A stretch of 64,000 nucleotides of DNA from Azophilus sp963663395 (lineage in GTDB: Bacteria; Pseudomonadota; Gammaproteobacteria; Pseudomonadales; Azotimanducaceae). This document shows, in pieces, positions 1-9,335 of this stretch. Made by a program: the position numbers and the translations under genes. The notes under the pieces are model-generated. The model saw only the letters and a list, made by a program, of their open reading frames with translations. It made no database searches and had not been told where the DNA came from. The stretch's first letter is position 1; every line of letters begins with the position of its first letter. The stretch is taken from positions 620,001 through 684,000 of the forward strand of contig OY760226.1 of NCBI GenBank assembly GCA_963663395.1, in the 5' to 3' direction.

Positions 1-1014
1 CGAGATGCTGCTACCGGTAAACCGCGCATTGGCGATAACGCGCCTGAGCGCCCCCTCGAGCTCGCGGACGTTGGACCGGATGCGCTCGGCAATGAAGAAC
101 GCTACCGCCGGATCCAGTTGCATTTGTTCGGCCTCGGCCTTTTTCATGAGTATGGCCACCCGCGTCTCCAGTTCGGGGGGTTCCACTTCGACGGTCAAGC
201 CCCAGACGAAACGGGACTTCAGCCGTTCCTCCAGTCCGTCGATCTCGCGTGGATACCGGTCGCTGGTAAACACCATCTGGTGGCCCCTCTCCAGTAAGCC
301 ATTGAAAAGATGGAAAAATTCCTCTTGAGAACGCAGCTTGTTGGCAATGAACTGGATGTCATCGATCAACAGGGCCTCCGACGAGCGGTAGAACTCCGTG
401 AACTGCCGCATGGTGCCTTCGCGCAACGCGTCGACCATGTCCTGGACGAAACCCTGGGAATGGACATAAACCACATGGGCGCGAGGCGACGACAACTGAA
501 TGTGGTTGCCGACGGCTTGCATGAGGTGGGTCTTGCCGAGGCCGACGCCACCGTAAAGTAACAACGGGTTGTAGGATTGCCCGGATTGATCCGCCACCTG
601 CAGCGAAGCAGCCTTGGCCAACTCGTTCGACTTGCCCTCTACGAACGTATCGAACGTAAAATCCTTGTTGAGCGCCTGCTTGCCTCCCCGCTTCTTTTCC
701 AGCCGCCGGTTCTTCTTCTTTTTTTTGCCCGTACCGTCCGCGCGTAGCGGCTCCCGCGGGGCCAGCCCGATATAGTCGATCTCCACATCGGCCGCCATGG
801 GCTTGCCGGGTTTACCCTGCGTGTCCAGCAGTTCATTGATGCGCGCAAGGTAAGTTACCTTGACCTGGTCCCGGACATAGCGATTGGGCGCGAGAAGTTC
901 GAGCCGGTCGTTGTTGCGCCGCGCCTGCAAAGGCCTGATACAGGCATCGAATTGTTGCGTCGACAATTCGCCCTGCAACTGATCGACGCACCGCTGCCAT
1001 ACCGTCCTTCCCAC
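1..1014 (-). CDS. dnaA: Chromosomal replication initiator DnaA (3' end beyond window)
   Basis: DnaA binds DnaA boxes at oriC, opens the origin and loads the DnaB helicase. The first 338 codons are present; the DNA-binding domain IV lies beyond the left edge. Domain I begins VWQRCVDQLQGELS. A lysine-rich linker (GKKKKNRRLEKKRGG) follows. The AAA+ domain has Walker A GGVGLGKTH, Walker B LLIDDIQFI and the sensor-type run FNGLLERGHQ. The start is GTG at 1014, preceded by a purine-rich GGGGGAAAGG ribosome-binding site; an in-frame TGA lies just upstream at 1041-1039, so no longer version is possible. It is divergent from rpmH, as in pseudomonads. Confidence 0.97.
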   Translation of the reverse strand, partial: MGRTVWQRCVDQLQGELSTQQFDACIRPLQARRNNDRLELLAPNRYVRDQVKVTYLARINELLDTQGKPGKPMAADVEIDYIGLAPREPLRADGTGKKKKKNRRLEKKRGGKQALNKDFTFDTFVEGKSNELAKAASLQVADQSGQSYNPLLLYGGVGLGKTHLMQAVGNHIQLSSPRAHVVYVHSQGFVQDMVDALREGTMRQFTEFYRSSEALLIDDIQFIANKLRSQEEFFHLFNGLLERGHQMVFTSDRYPREIDGLEERLKSRFVWGLTVEVEPPELETRVAILMKKAEAEQMQLDPAVAFFIAERIRSNVRELEGALRRVIANARFTGSSIS

Positions 1015-1217
1015 GCGCCTTTCCCCCGACTGGCTGATTCAGATTGGATGGGATACGGGGTCATTCTACTAACCGTCAAACTCGCTTGGGAACCATCGGT
1101 CGAACAATTCCTAAAAAAAACAGGATGAGCCAGTAAATTCATAAACTTAACAATCGCCTGAGGAACGCGCACAGCCCCCCGCATTGCCCGATGATGTGGG
1201 CAATTCTCTGAAATAAC

Positions 1218-1226
1218 TGTGGATAA
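1218..1226 (-). promoter_or_regulatory. DnaA box, perfect consensus
   Basis: Reads TTATCCACA on the minus strand, identical to the strong E. coli R1-type DnaA box. It lies about 200 bp upstream of the dnaA start, so it could serve both origin firing and dnaA autoregulation. Confidence 0.8.
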
Positions 1227-1331
1227 CTCCACTTTTTTACTAAAATTCAATGCATTAGCGTTACAGTGCCTGAAAGGCGGCGCCACCCCAGCTTGGAACC
1301 ACTCCGACGCCCGTCATTCTCGACAGTTCCC

Positions 1332-1340
1332 TGTGGATAC
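1332..1340 (-). promoter_or_regulatory. DnaA box, one mismatch
   Basis: Reads GTATCCACA on the minus strand, one mismatch at the least constrained first base. Same orientation as the perfect box at 1218. Confidence 0.6.
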
Positions 1341-1516
1341 TTTCAGGACTGCTGTTCACCCCCAGGAAATCCGCAGGCAACACTATGGCTTGTCAACAGT
1401 CTCATCCTGCTCAGGAGCCCCCGCCAGCCATGTCCTGCAGCAGGTTTTGCACAGCTTCCCGCCTTGCCAACAAACAACAACAAGCAATTTATAAATATTG
1501 ATGTTGTTGTCTTGCC

Positions 1517-1525
1517 TGTGGATAG
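1517..1525 (-). promoter_or_regulatory. DnaA box, one mismatch, beside AT-rich stretch
   Basis: Reads CTATCCACA on the minus strand. It sits 7 bp after the AT-rich inverted repeat at 1474-1510, the arrangement expected of a DnaA site next to a DNA unwinding element. Confidence 0.6.
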
Positions 1526-1624
1526 AGGAGAAGCCCCGCGCCTCTTGTGCGACGTTTGCTCTCGTTGACACCCTCAGGTGCCCTCAATAGAATCGCGCCC
1601 CCTTCTCAAGGGCGCCAGCATCAC

Positions 1625-1759
1625 GTGAAAAGGACGTTCCAGCCCAGTAACCTGAAGCGCAAACGAAGACATGGCTTCCGGGCACGCATGTCGACGCGTG
1701 CCGGTCGCAGGACCATCAATGCGCGCCGGGCCAAGGGCCGCAAGCGGTTGACGGTCTAG
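1625..1759 (+). CDS. rpmH: 50S ribosomal protein L34
   Basis: L34 is a small basic protein of the large ribosomal subunit. The 44-residue product starts (V/M)KRTFQPSNLKRKRRHGF and ends AKGRKRLTV, essentially the canonical bacterial L34. The start is GTG at 1625; a longer frame from 1547 would add residues without family similarity. It leads the rpmH-rnpA-yidD-yidC block next to the origin. Confidence 0.98.
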   Translation: MKRTFQPSNLKRKRRHGFRARMSTRAGRRTINARRAKGRKRLTV

Positions 1760-1939
1760 CAGCGTCGCCTGGAATCGACGCGATCAAGTTGCTCTGCAAC
1801 TTGGCGAGGCCGATCGAAAATGCGACTCATCTGCCGACAGCAAGGCCGCTCAAGGATTCCAGCCTGGCGGCGGCGCGGCAGTCCGGGCCGATAGCATGCT
1901 GCCCTGCCGGGCCGCTTCTCCCAGCCGCGAGGGCTCAAG

Positions 1940-2308
1940 TTGCAGTCGGAAACATACGGATTTCCGAAACGATACCGGCTGAACCGCCCGGGGGAGTTCA
2001 GTCGGGCTCTGCGCACTGCGCGTTTCCGAAAGAGCCGCGGACCGTTACGAATATTCGCGGTTGCGAATACAATGCCGGGCGCCCGCCTGGGTCTGATCGT
2101 CGGGAAGCGGGCCGTACGCCGGGCACACGATCGCAACACGCTGAAGCGAGTGGCCCGGGAGGTGTTCAGGACAGCCCGGGGGCATCTGCCGGCAATGGAT
2201 GTCGTCGTGCAGTTGCGCGGGCCGGCGGGCCGAAGGGAGTTGAGGAGAATGCTGGAGGAAGAGTTCAGCGCAATGGCGGAATTGAAAGACGGGGCAGCCC
2301 GTTCATGA
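1940..2308 (+). CDS. rnpA: Ribonuclease P protein component
   Basis: RnpA is the protein cofactor of RNase P, which matures the 5' ends of tRNAs. The 122-residue product opens with the family pattern FPKRYRLNRPGEFSRAL. It carries the RNA-binding signature in GKRAVRRAHDRNTLKRVARE. The start is a TTG at 1940 with a GAGGG ribosome-binding site about 7 bp upstream; no ATG gives a better N-terminus. The stop overlaps the likely yidD start as ATGA (2305-2308), indicating translational coupling. Confidence 0.95.
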   Translation: MQSETYGFPKRYRLNRPGEFSRALRTARFRKSRGPLRIFAVANTMPGARLGLIVGKRAVRRAHDRNTLKRVAREVFRTARGHLPAMDVVVQLRGPAGRRELRRMLEEEFSAMAELKDGAARS

Positions 2309-2658
2309 CAGCACATCGCCAGTCGAATCATCTGTTCCCGCTGGATCCGGCGGCGTCGCCGCGAGTGAGCCACGCCTTTCCCGGGCGAACGACTGCTTTT
2401 GACCAATTCGCCGCGGCAGGCCGCTTGAGAAGCGGTTTGACCCGATTGTTCATGGGCGCCGTCAGGCTATATCAGATTACCCTGAGCCCGTTCCTGGGCG
2501 GACAGTGCCGGTTCCACCCGACCTGCTCCACCTATGCCCTGCAGGCACTGGAGAGCCATGGCCCGTTCAAGGGCGCCGGGCTCGCGATCAAACGGCTGCT
2601 GAAGTGCCACCCCTTTCACCCGGGCGGCTTTGACCCACCACCTGGAAACCGGGAATGA
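2305..2658 (+). CDS. yidD: Membrane protein insertion efficiency factor YidD
   Basis: YidD is a small membrane-associated protein that aids YidC-dependent insertion. The conserved core is clear: AVRLYQITLSPFLGG, CRFHPTCSTYALQALE and KRLLKCHPFHPGGFDP. From ATG 2305, which overlaps the rnpA stop, the product is 117 residues, longer than the usual 70-85. In-frame starts nearer the core include ATG 2452 and several TTG codons, so the true N-terminus is uncertain. The stop overlaps the yidC start (ATGA, 2655-2658). Confidence 0.9.
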   Translation: MTAHRQSNHLFPLDPAASPRVSHAFPGRTTAFDQFAAAGRLRSGLTRLFMGAVRLYQITLSPFLGGQCRFHPTCSTYALQALESHGPFKGAGLAIKRLLKCHPFHPGGFDPPPGNRE

Positions 2659-4403
2659 CCGCGATGTTCACGCCGGAAATCCAGCGCATCGTTCTCCTGG
2701 TCGGCCTTGCGGCCGCGGGCTACCTGTTGATCATGGCGTGGAACGAAGACTACATGCAGCCGGACGTCCCGGTCGCAGCCTCCGAAGCGCCCGAACTGGG
2801 CGGTGGTCCCTCGGTGCCGGAGATGGGACCTGCACAGGCACCAGGCGCGTCGGCGACCGGGGCCGGGTCGTCCGATTCCGACATACCGGACGCGTCGTTG
2901 ATTGGCACGCGCGCACCGGATGAAGCGGGCAGGCCGGCGGCGCAGGCGGAGATCGTCCCCAACCGGCTCGTGCGTGTTACCACCCCTACCCAGGATGTGT
3001 GGATCGATCGTCTGGGCGGTGATGTTCGCCGGGTGCGGCTGCCGCAATATCCCGTTTCGCTCGATCAACCCGACCGGCCCTTCAACCTGCTCGATGTGGG
3101 CAATGGCCGCGTGTACATGGCACAAAGCGGGCTGATCGGGCCCGATGGCCTGGATTCGGGCACGGACCGGCCTCTTTTCGATTCCGGCGGTGTCGAGCAT
3201 CACGTGTTGGAGCCGGGAGAAACGCTCGAACTCGTTCTCACTGCGGATCATCGTGGGGTTCAGGTGCAGAAGGTGTTCGCCTTCAATGCCGACGACTATC
3301 TGATAGACGTGGCTTACCGGGTCGAGAACCCCTACAACCGGCCGTATCAGGCGAGCCTGTTCGCTCAGATAAAGCGCGACGGCGGGCAGCCGGACGGAGG
3401 CAACGGCTTCAGCATGGGGCCGCAGCCGTACGTGGGGGCGGCGCTGACCACCTCCGAGTCGCGCTACGAGAAGCTGGAGTTCGAGGACCTGGACGAGGGC
3501 CCGTACCGCACCTCGGAACGGGGCGGCTGGATGGCGTTGCTGCAGCATTATTTCCTGAGCGCCTGGATCGCCAACGAAGACGACGAGAACACCTACTACG
3601 GGCGCAAGCGCGCCGACGGTACCTACACCGTGGGTTATACCGGCCCGTTGATCTCGGTGGCGGCCGGCGCCACGGGGGAATGGCGGACGCGCCTGTACGC
3701 CGGGCCGAAAGACCAGAAGGCCCTCGAACAGATCGCGGAGAACCTGAACCTGACGGTCGACTACGGCTTTCTTTGGTGGCTGGCGGTTCCCCTGTTCTGG
3801 ATTCTCGATTGGCTGCACGGTTACGTCGCCAACTGGGGTGTCGCCATCATTCTGCTGACGGTACTGGTCAAGATTGTGCTGTATCCGCTGTTTTCGACCA
3901 GCTACAAGTCCATGGCGAAAATGCGGAAGGTGGCGCCGCAGATGAAAAGGATTCAGGAACGCCATGCCGGCGACCGGCAGAAGCTGTCCCAGGAGATGAT
4001 GGCCCTGTACAAGAAGGAGGGCGCCAACCCTCTGGGCGGCTGCCTGCCCATGCTGCTGCCCATGCCGATCTTCATTGCGCTCTACTGGGTACTCTTCGAG
4101 AGCGTCGAATTGCGGCAGGCGCCGTTCATGCTCTGGATCCAGGACCTGGCGGCGCGAGACCCGTTTTTCGTGCTGCCGCTGCTCATGGGAGGCACCATGT
4201 ACCTGCAGCAGGCGATGTCGCCCGCCATGGGCGACCCGATGACGGTCCGGATGATGAAGATGATGCCCATCGTTTTCACCGTGCTGTTCCTGTGGTTCCC
4301 CGCCGGCCTGGTGCTCTACTGGCTGGTCAACAGCGTTCTCTCGGTGGCGCAGCAGTGGTACGTCATGAAGAAAGCCGAGGTGGATGCCGCGGTTAAGGCT
4401 TAG
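2655..4403 (+). CDS. yidC: Membrane protein insertase YidC
   Basis: YidC inserts and folds inner-membrane proteins, alone or with SecYEG. The 582-residue protein has the gram-negative layout. An N-terminal membrane anchor (about residues 9-27) is followed by a Pro/Ala/Gly-rich linker and a large periplasmic domain (about 60-365). Five C-terminal helices include WGVAIILLTVLVKIVLYPLF, GGCLPMLLPMPIFIALYW and WFPAGLVLYWLVNS. Length and domain order are normal. It overlaps yidD by 4 bp and is followed after 12 bp by mnmE. Confidence 0.97.
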   Translation: MTAMFTPEIQRIVLLVGLAAAGYLLIMAWNEDYMQPDVPVAASEAPELGGGPSVPEMGPAQAPGASATGAGSSDSDIPDASLIGTRAPDEAGRPAAQAEIVPNRLVRVTTPTQDVWIDRLGGDVRRVRLPQYPVSLDQPDRPFNLLDVGNGRVYMAQSGLIGPDGLDSGTDRPLFDSGGVEHHVLEPGETLELVLTADHRGVQVQKVFAFNADDYLIDVAYRVENPYNRPYQASLFAQIKRDGGQPDGGNGFSMGPQPYVGAALTTSESRYEKLEFEDLDEGPYRTSERGGWMALLQHYFLSAWIANEDDENTYYGRKRADGTYTVGYTGPLISVAAGATGEWRTRLYAGPKDQKALEQIAENLNLTVDYGFLWWLAVPLFWILDWLHGYVANWGVAIILLTVLVKIVLYPLFSTSYKSMAKMRKVAPQMKRIQERHAGDRQKLSQEMMALYKKEGANPLGGCLPMLLPMPIFIALYWVLFESVELRQAPFMLWIQDLAARDPFFVLPLLMGGTMYLQQAMSPAMGDPMTVRMMKMMPIVFTVLFLWFPAGLVLYWLVNSVLSVAQQWYVMKKAEVDAAVKA

Positions 4404-4415
4404 TCCACGCACCGC

Positions 4416-5753
4416 ATGTCAGCAACGACAGGGGCCAACGACACCATAGCGGCGGTAGCCACGCCACCGGGCCAGGGCGGGATCGGGATCGTGCGGATAT
4501 CCGGCCCGCTCGCCTCGGCCATCGGCGCCACGGTCACCGGCGCCGAATTGCCGAGACGCCGCCCGGCTCTGCGGGACTTCAAGCGCGGGGGCGAGCCCCT
4601 GGACCGGGGGGTCGCACTCTACTTTCCGGGCCCGGGCTCCTTTACGGGCGAAGATGTGGTGGAACTGCAGGGCCACGGCGGCCCGATGGTGCTGCAGTTG
4701 GTTCTGGAAGCAGTACTCGCCGAAGGCGCCCGCCTGGCCCGGCCGGGCGAGTTCACCGAGCGGGCCTACGTTAACGGCAAGCTCGACCTGGCCCAGGCGG
4801 AAGCGGTGGCCGACCTGATCGCCAGCACGTCCGCCGCCGCCGCCCGGGGCGCCTTTCGATCCCTGGAAGGCGCTTTCTCCACGGAAGTGCATGCCCTGGA
4901 CGAGCGCATCACCCGGCTGCGGGTCTTTGTCGAGGCCTCGATCGACTTTCCCGACGAGGAGGTGGAATTCCTCGCGAGCGGCCAGGTGGCGGAGCGGGTC
5001 GATGGGCTTGTGGCATCGGTTCGAGCCCTGCTGGAGAGCGGAAAGCAGGGCGTGCTCATGAATCAGGGGGTGAACATAGCGCTGGTGGGGGCGCCGAACT
5101 CCGGCAAGTCGAGCCTGCTGAACCGTCTCACCGGGGAAGAGACGGCCATCGTCACCGACATACCCGGCACAACCCGGGACCTGCTGAAGGTCGACCTGGT
5201 GATCGACAACCTGCCCCTTCGCCTGGTGGACACCGCGGGCCTGCGCGAAACCGACGACCGGGTGGAAATCGAAGGCGTGCGGCGTGCACACCGGGAAGCC
5301 GGCCGCGCCGACCTAGTGCTGGTGTTGAACGATCTCGCGGATCCCCGGGCGGGTGACATCTCTGCCGACTGGCCACGGGCCCTGCCGGTCGACAACAAGA
5401 TTGACCTGGTCGGCATGGCACCGGGCATCGACCGTTCTTCGACGCCGTCCAGGGTGCGCATCTCCTGCCTGACGGGGGCGGGCATCGACAGCCTGAAGCA
5501 GGCAATAAAGGAACGGGTGGGCTTTGCCGGTGCCGAGTCTCCGTTCAGTGCCCGGCGCCGGCACCTGGTGGCGCTGGGCCAGGCGGACGACGCGCTGGAG
5601 ACATCCCGCAGGCGCCTGGCGGAAGGTGCCGCCGGCGAGATTGTGGCCGAGGAACTGCGGCAGGCGCACCTTGCGCTGGGCGAGATTACCGGGCAGACAG
5701 CGCCCGACGATCTTCTGGGCGAGATTTTCAGCACGTTCTGCATCGGCAAGTAA
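4416..5753 (+). CDS. mnmE: tRNA uridine-5-carboxymethylaminomethyl modification GTPase MnmE
   Basis: MnmE works with MnmG to build (carboxymethyl)aminomethyl groups on the wobble uridine of some tRNAs. The 445-residue protein has the N-terminal folate-binding domain (starts DTIAAVATPPGQGGIGIVR). A G domain follows with G1 GAPNSGKSS (about residue 226), DTAG (about 271) and a guanine-specificity motif NKID (about 327). It ends in the hallmark C-terminal FCIGK. All key motifs are intact. mnmG follows after 175 bp. Confidence 0.97.
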   Translation: MSATTGANDTIAAVATPPGQGGIGIVRISGPLASAIGATVTGAELPRRRPALRDFKRGGEPLDRGVALYFPGPGSFTGEDVVELQGHGGPMVLQLVLEAVLAEGARLARPGEFTERAYVNGKLDLAQAEAVADLIASTSAAAARGAFRSLEGAFSTEVHALDERITRLRVFVEASIDFPDEEVEFLASGQVAERVDGLVASVRALLESGKQGVLMNQGVNIALVGAPNSGKSSLLNRLTGEETAIVTDIPGTTRDLLKVDLVIDNLPLRLVDTAGLRETDDRVEIEGVRRAHREAGRADLVLVLNDLADPRAGDISADWPRALPVDNKIDLVGMAPGIDRSSTPSRVRISCLTGAGIDSLKQAIKERVGFAGAESPFSARRRHLVALGQADDALETSRRRLAEGAAGEIVAEELRQAHLALGEITGQTAPDDLLGEIFSTFCIGK

Positions 5754-5806
5754 CGGCCCGTTCGGCGCTCGGGAAGCCCGTAGCCACCTGCCTTAGCGGC
5801 GCTTCG

Positions 5807-5825
5807 GGTCGGGCTGCGCCCGACC
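5807..5825 (+). other. Perfect 8-bp hairpin between mnmE and mnmG
   Basis: GGTCGGGC and GCCCGACC flank a three-base TGC loop. No T-run follows, so it is not a standard Rho-independent terminator; it may attenuate or protect the mnmE transcript end. Function is inference. Confidence 0.4.
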
Positions 5826-5844
5826 GGCGGCGACGCATTGGCGT

Positions 5845-5850
5845 TATAAT
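5845..5850 (+). promoter_or_regulatory. Candidate -10 element for mnmG
   Basis: A perfect TATAAT lies 79 bp before the mnmG start, followed by CCGCGCC as at the cytochrome c4 -10 box at 35373. No good -35 hexamer is visible 16-18 bp upstream, so the promoter call is tentative. Confidence 0.4.
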
Positions 5851-5928
5851 CCGCGCCCCGAACCGCCTGGCACCCCCGGATGCGGAGCGGGACCGGCGCC
5901 CCTGTCGGCGCGGAAGATCGGAAAGAAC

Positions 5929-7818
5929 ATGCTCGATCACCCCGAAAAATTCGATGTAATCGTGGTTGGCGGCGGCCACGCCGGGACCGAGGCTGCCCTG
6001 GCCGCGGCCCGTGTTGGCGCCTCGACGCTGCTGCTCACCCAGAGCATCGAGACCATCGGGCAGATGTCCTGCAATCCCGCCATCGGCGGCATCGGCAAGA
6101 GCCACCTGGTGCGGGAGATCGACGCGCTCGACGGCGCGATGGCGCGGGCGGCGGATGCGGCGGGCATTCAGTTCCGCACGCTCAATGCCAGCAAGGGCCC
6201 CGCGGTCCGGGCAACCCGGGCTCAGGCAGACCGGACGCTTTACCGGGCGGCGATCCGCACCATCGTCGAGGGCCAGGAAAATCTGCGGGTATTCCAGCAG
6301 TCGGTAGTAGATCTCCTTGTTGAAGGCGATGCCGTGGCTGGTGTGGTCACGGCCATGGGCCTGCGCTTCCGGGCGCCCTCGGTGGTGATGACCACGGGCA
6401 CTTTTCTGGGCGGCAGGATTCATATCGGCTTCGAGACCCAGCCGGGCGGACGCGCGGGGGATGCGCCTGCCAACGCGCTGGCGGAACGCCTGCGCGCCCT
6501 GCCCTTCCGGGTGGGGCGCCTCAAGACCGGTACGCCGCCGCGCATCGACCGGCGCGGTGTGGATTTTTCCGTGCTCACCGAACAGCCGGGGGACGAGCCC
6601 GTTCCGTACCTGTCGTTCCTGGCGCAACCGCACCCGGAACAGGTTTCCTGTTACATCGCGGAGACGAACCCGCGCACCCACGAGATCATCCGTGCAGCGC
6701 TGGACCGGAGCCCGCTGTTCACCGGTGCCATCGAAGGCCCGGGGCCCCGCTACTGCCCGAGCATAGAGGACAAGGTGGTGCGCTTTGCCGAGCGGCAGCG
6801 CCACCAGGTTTTTGTCGAACCGGAAGGGTTGCAGTCCACGGAACTCTATCCGAACGGCATTTCCACCAGCCTGCCCTTCGACGTTCAGGTTGCACTGGTG
6901 AATTCCATCCGTGGCTTCGAGAAGGCCCACATCACGCGACCGGGCTATGCGATCGAGTACGACTTCTTCGATCCGCGGGACCTGGAATACTCGCTCGAGA
7001 CCCGGTCGCTGGCGGGGCTCTTCTTCGCAGGCCAGATCAACGGCACCACCGGCTACGAGGAAGCGGCGGCCCAGGGGCTGCTGGCCGGGCTGAACGCCGC
7101 CCGCAAGGTGCAGGGGCTCTCGCCCTGGCATCCTCGGCGGGACGAGGCCTACCTCGGCGTGATGATCGACGACCTGATCAACCTCGGCGCCACCGAGCCG
7201 TACCGGATGTTCACCAGCCGCGCCGAGTACCGGCTGCGTCTGCGCGAAGACAACGCCGACATTCGCCTGACCGGCGTCGGACATGACCTGGGGCTGGTGG
7301 GCGCGCGGCGGTGGCGGGCTTACCAGAGCAAGGTGGCGGCGCGCGACGAGCTTATCGCCCGCCTCAAGGAAGAGCTCATCAGGCCCGGCAGCGATGCGGC
7401 GCGCCGGCTCGAGGCCGAATCTGGCTCGAAGCTCTCGGCAGAGGTGCGGCTCGTGGACTTTCTCAAGCGCCCGGAAGCGAATATTGGCCACGCGGTCGGG
7501 GTGCTCGGAGATATTGACGCGGATCCGGAGATGCTGCGGGGCGTGGAAACCGAGGTGAAATACGAGGGTTACGTCAAGCGCCAGGACGCCGAAATCGCGA
7601 AGATCCGGCGCAACGAGAACATCGCGTTGCCGGACGACGTCGACTATGGCTCGATTCCGGGCCTGTCCATGGAACTGCGTCAGAAGCTGGAAACGGTGAG
7701 GCCTTCAACCCTTGCCCGAGCGGCGCGCATCCCCGGCATGACCCCGGCGGGACTGTCGGTGCTCATGGTCCATGCGACCCGGGGCAACGCAGGGAAAAAA
7801 CACGCCGTCTCCTCCTGA
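5929..7818 (+). CDS. mnmG: tRNA uridine-5-carboxymethylaminomethyl modification enzyme MnmG
   Basis: MnmG (GidA) is the FAD- and NADH-dependent partner of MnmE in wobble-uridine modification. The 629-residue protein begins with the Rossmann FAD motif VGGGHAGTEAALAAAR. It contains the family signatures SCNPAIGGIGK, KTGTPPRID and GQINGTTGYEEAAAQG, and ends with the usual helical domain (MTPAGLSVLMVHATRG). Length is normal. rsmG follows with either a short overlap or a few bases of spacing, depending on its start. Confidence 0.97.
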   Translation: MLDHPEKFDVIVVGGGHAGTEAALAAARVGASTLLLTQSIETIGQMSCNPAIGGIGKSHLVREIDALDGAMARAADAAGIQFRTLNASKGPAVRATRAQADRTLYRAAIRTIVEGQENLRVFQQSVVDLLVEGDAVAGVVTAMGLRFRAPSVVMTTGTFLGGRIHIGFETQPGGRAGDAPANALAERLRALPFRVGRLKTGTPPRIDRRGVDFSVLTEQPGDEPVPYLSFLAQPHPEQVSCYIAETNPRTHEIIRAALDRSPLFTGAIEGPGPRYCPSIEDKVVRFAERQRHQVFVEPEGLQSTELYPNGISTSLPFDVQVALVNSIRGFEKAHITRPGYAIEYDFFDPRDLEYSLETRSLAGLFFAGQINGTTGYEEAAAQGLLAGLNAARKVQGLSPWHPRRDEAYLGVMIDDLINLGATEPYRMFTSRAEYRLRLREDNADIRLTGVGHDLGLVGARRWRAYQSKVAARDELIARLKEELIRPGSDAARRLEAESGSKLSAEVRLVDFLKRPEANIGHAVGVLGDIDADPEMLRGVETEVKYEGYVKRQDAEIAKIRRNENIALPDDVDYGSIPGLSMELRQKLETVRPSTLARAARIPGMTPAGLSVLMVHATRGNAGKKHAVSS

Positions 7819-8490
7819 AACGGACGTGCTCGAGCGCCTGGGCGTGCCGCTGGCCGAGGTCCAGTTGCAGGCGCTGGAGTCGTTCAGCGCACTGGTTGCG
7901 CGCTGGAACCGTGTGGCGGGGCTGGTTTCCAGGGACGATGTCGGCCGGTTTTCCCAACGGCACCTGCTCGACAGCCTGGTGCTGGCGCCACTGCTCCGGG
8001 AACGGGAGGGTGCCGATGCCGCCCCGGGTGGAGCGGACGCAGAGGATACCGACGCTTCGCTGGCCGTTGCAGACTTCGGTTCCGGAGCAGGGTTGCCGGG
8101 CGTTCCGCTGGCGATCGCGCTGCCCGGGCTGACGTTTACGCTCATCGATCGCAGCGAAAAGAAAGCACGCTTCTTGCGGCGCGTTCGCGACGAACTTAAA
8201 TTGCCGAACGTGCGGGTGCTCTGCGCGGACGTCCGGCAGTTGCAGCGGTGCAGTTGCCGGGCCGTAGTAGCGCGGGCAGCGATGCCGGCGCAGGCGTTAT
8301 GGCGTCACGCCCGGGCTGCCCTGGCGCCGGGGGGTTACTTGCTGGTATTGGACAGGATCGTAGGTTCGACGGACGCGCCGCCGGCCGAACCCCCCGGCGG
8401 ATGGGACGGCGCAACGATCAGGCGCCACTGGACGCAGATGCCTCGATACGGCGCCTGGCATGGCGTGCTGGAAGTTAGGGAGATGAACCC

Positions 8491-8494
<4 letters not shown>
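7772..8494 (+). CDS. rsmG: 16S rRNA (guanine-N7) methyltransferase RsmG
   Basis: RsmG (GidB) methylates G527 of 16S rRNA. The SAM-binding motif ADFGSGAGLPGVPLAIALPG and the following FTLIDRSEKKARFLRRV are typical, as is WNRVAGLVS near the N-terminus. From ATG 7772 the product is 240 residues and overlaps mnmG by 47 bp. A GTG at 7826, just after the mnmG stop, would give 222 residues, closer to the usual 205-215; I cannot decide between them. An acidic Ala/Gly/Asp-rich insert (about residues 75-95) precedes the SAM motif. The stop overlaps the parA start (TTGA). Confidence 0.93.
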
Positions 8495-9273
<779 letters not shown>

Positions 9274-9335
9274 GCGCGGGCGGTAAAGACGGCTATTCTT
9301 GCCGCGTCGCGCGATAGCCGGGAGGCCCGACCCGA

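Larger units (their letters stand above)
1015..1624. other. oriC: Putative oriC region between dnaA and rpmH
   Basis: This 610-bp non-coding interval lies where the pseudomonad origin is found. It holds one perfect DnaA box (1218-1226, reverse strand TTATCCACA) and one-mismatch boxes at 1332-1340 and 1517-1525, all in the same orientation. A weaker one is at 1195-1203. An AT-rich stretch at about 1471-1510 contains a 9-bp inverted repeat (ACAACAACA at 1474-1482 and TGTTGTTGT at 1502-1510) and abuts the 1517 box, so it is a candidate unwinding element. Origin activity is inferred from location and boxes only. The promoters for dnaA and rpmH must also lie here, but I see no strong consensus pair. 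Confidence 0.75.

Noticed and set aside
1617..1632. parS-like TCACGTGAAA sequence at the rpmH start
   Set aside because: It matches the 16-bp parS consensus at only about 11 positions, and the matching half contains the conserved start codon and second codon of rpmH, so the similarity is probably coincidental.
2616..4412. Long minus-strand reading frame (598 codons) opposite yidC
   Set aside because: High GC removes stop codons from the antisense frame; its His/Gln/Arg-rich product has no fold-like pattern, while the plus strand is unambiguous yidC.
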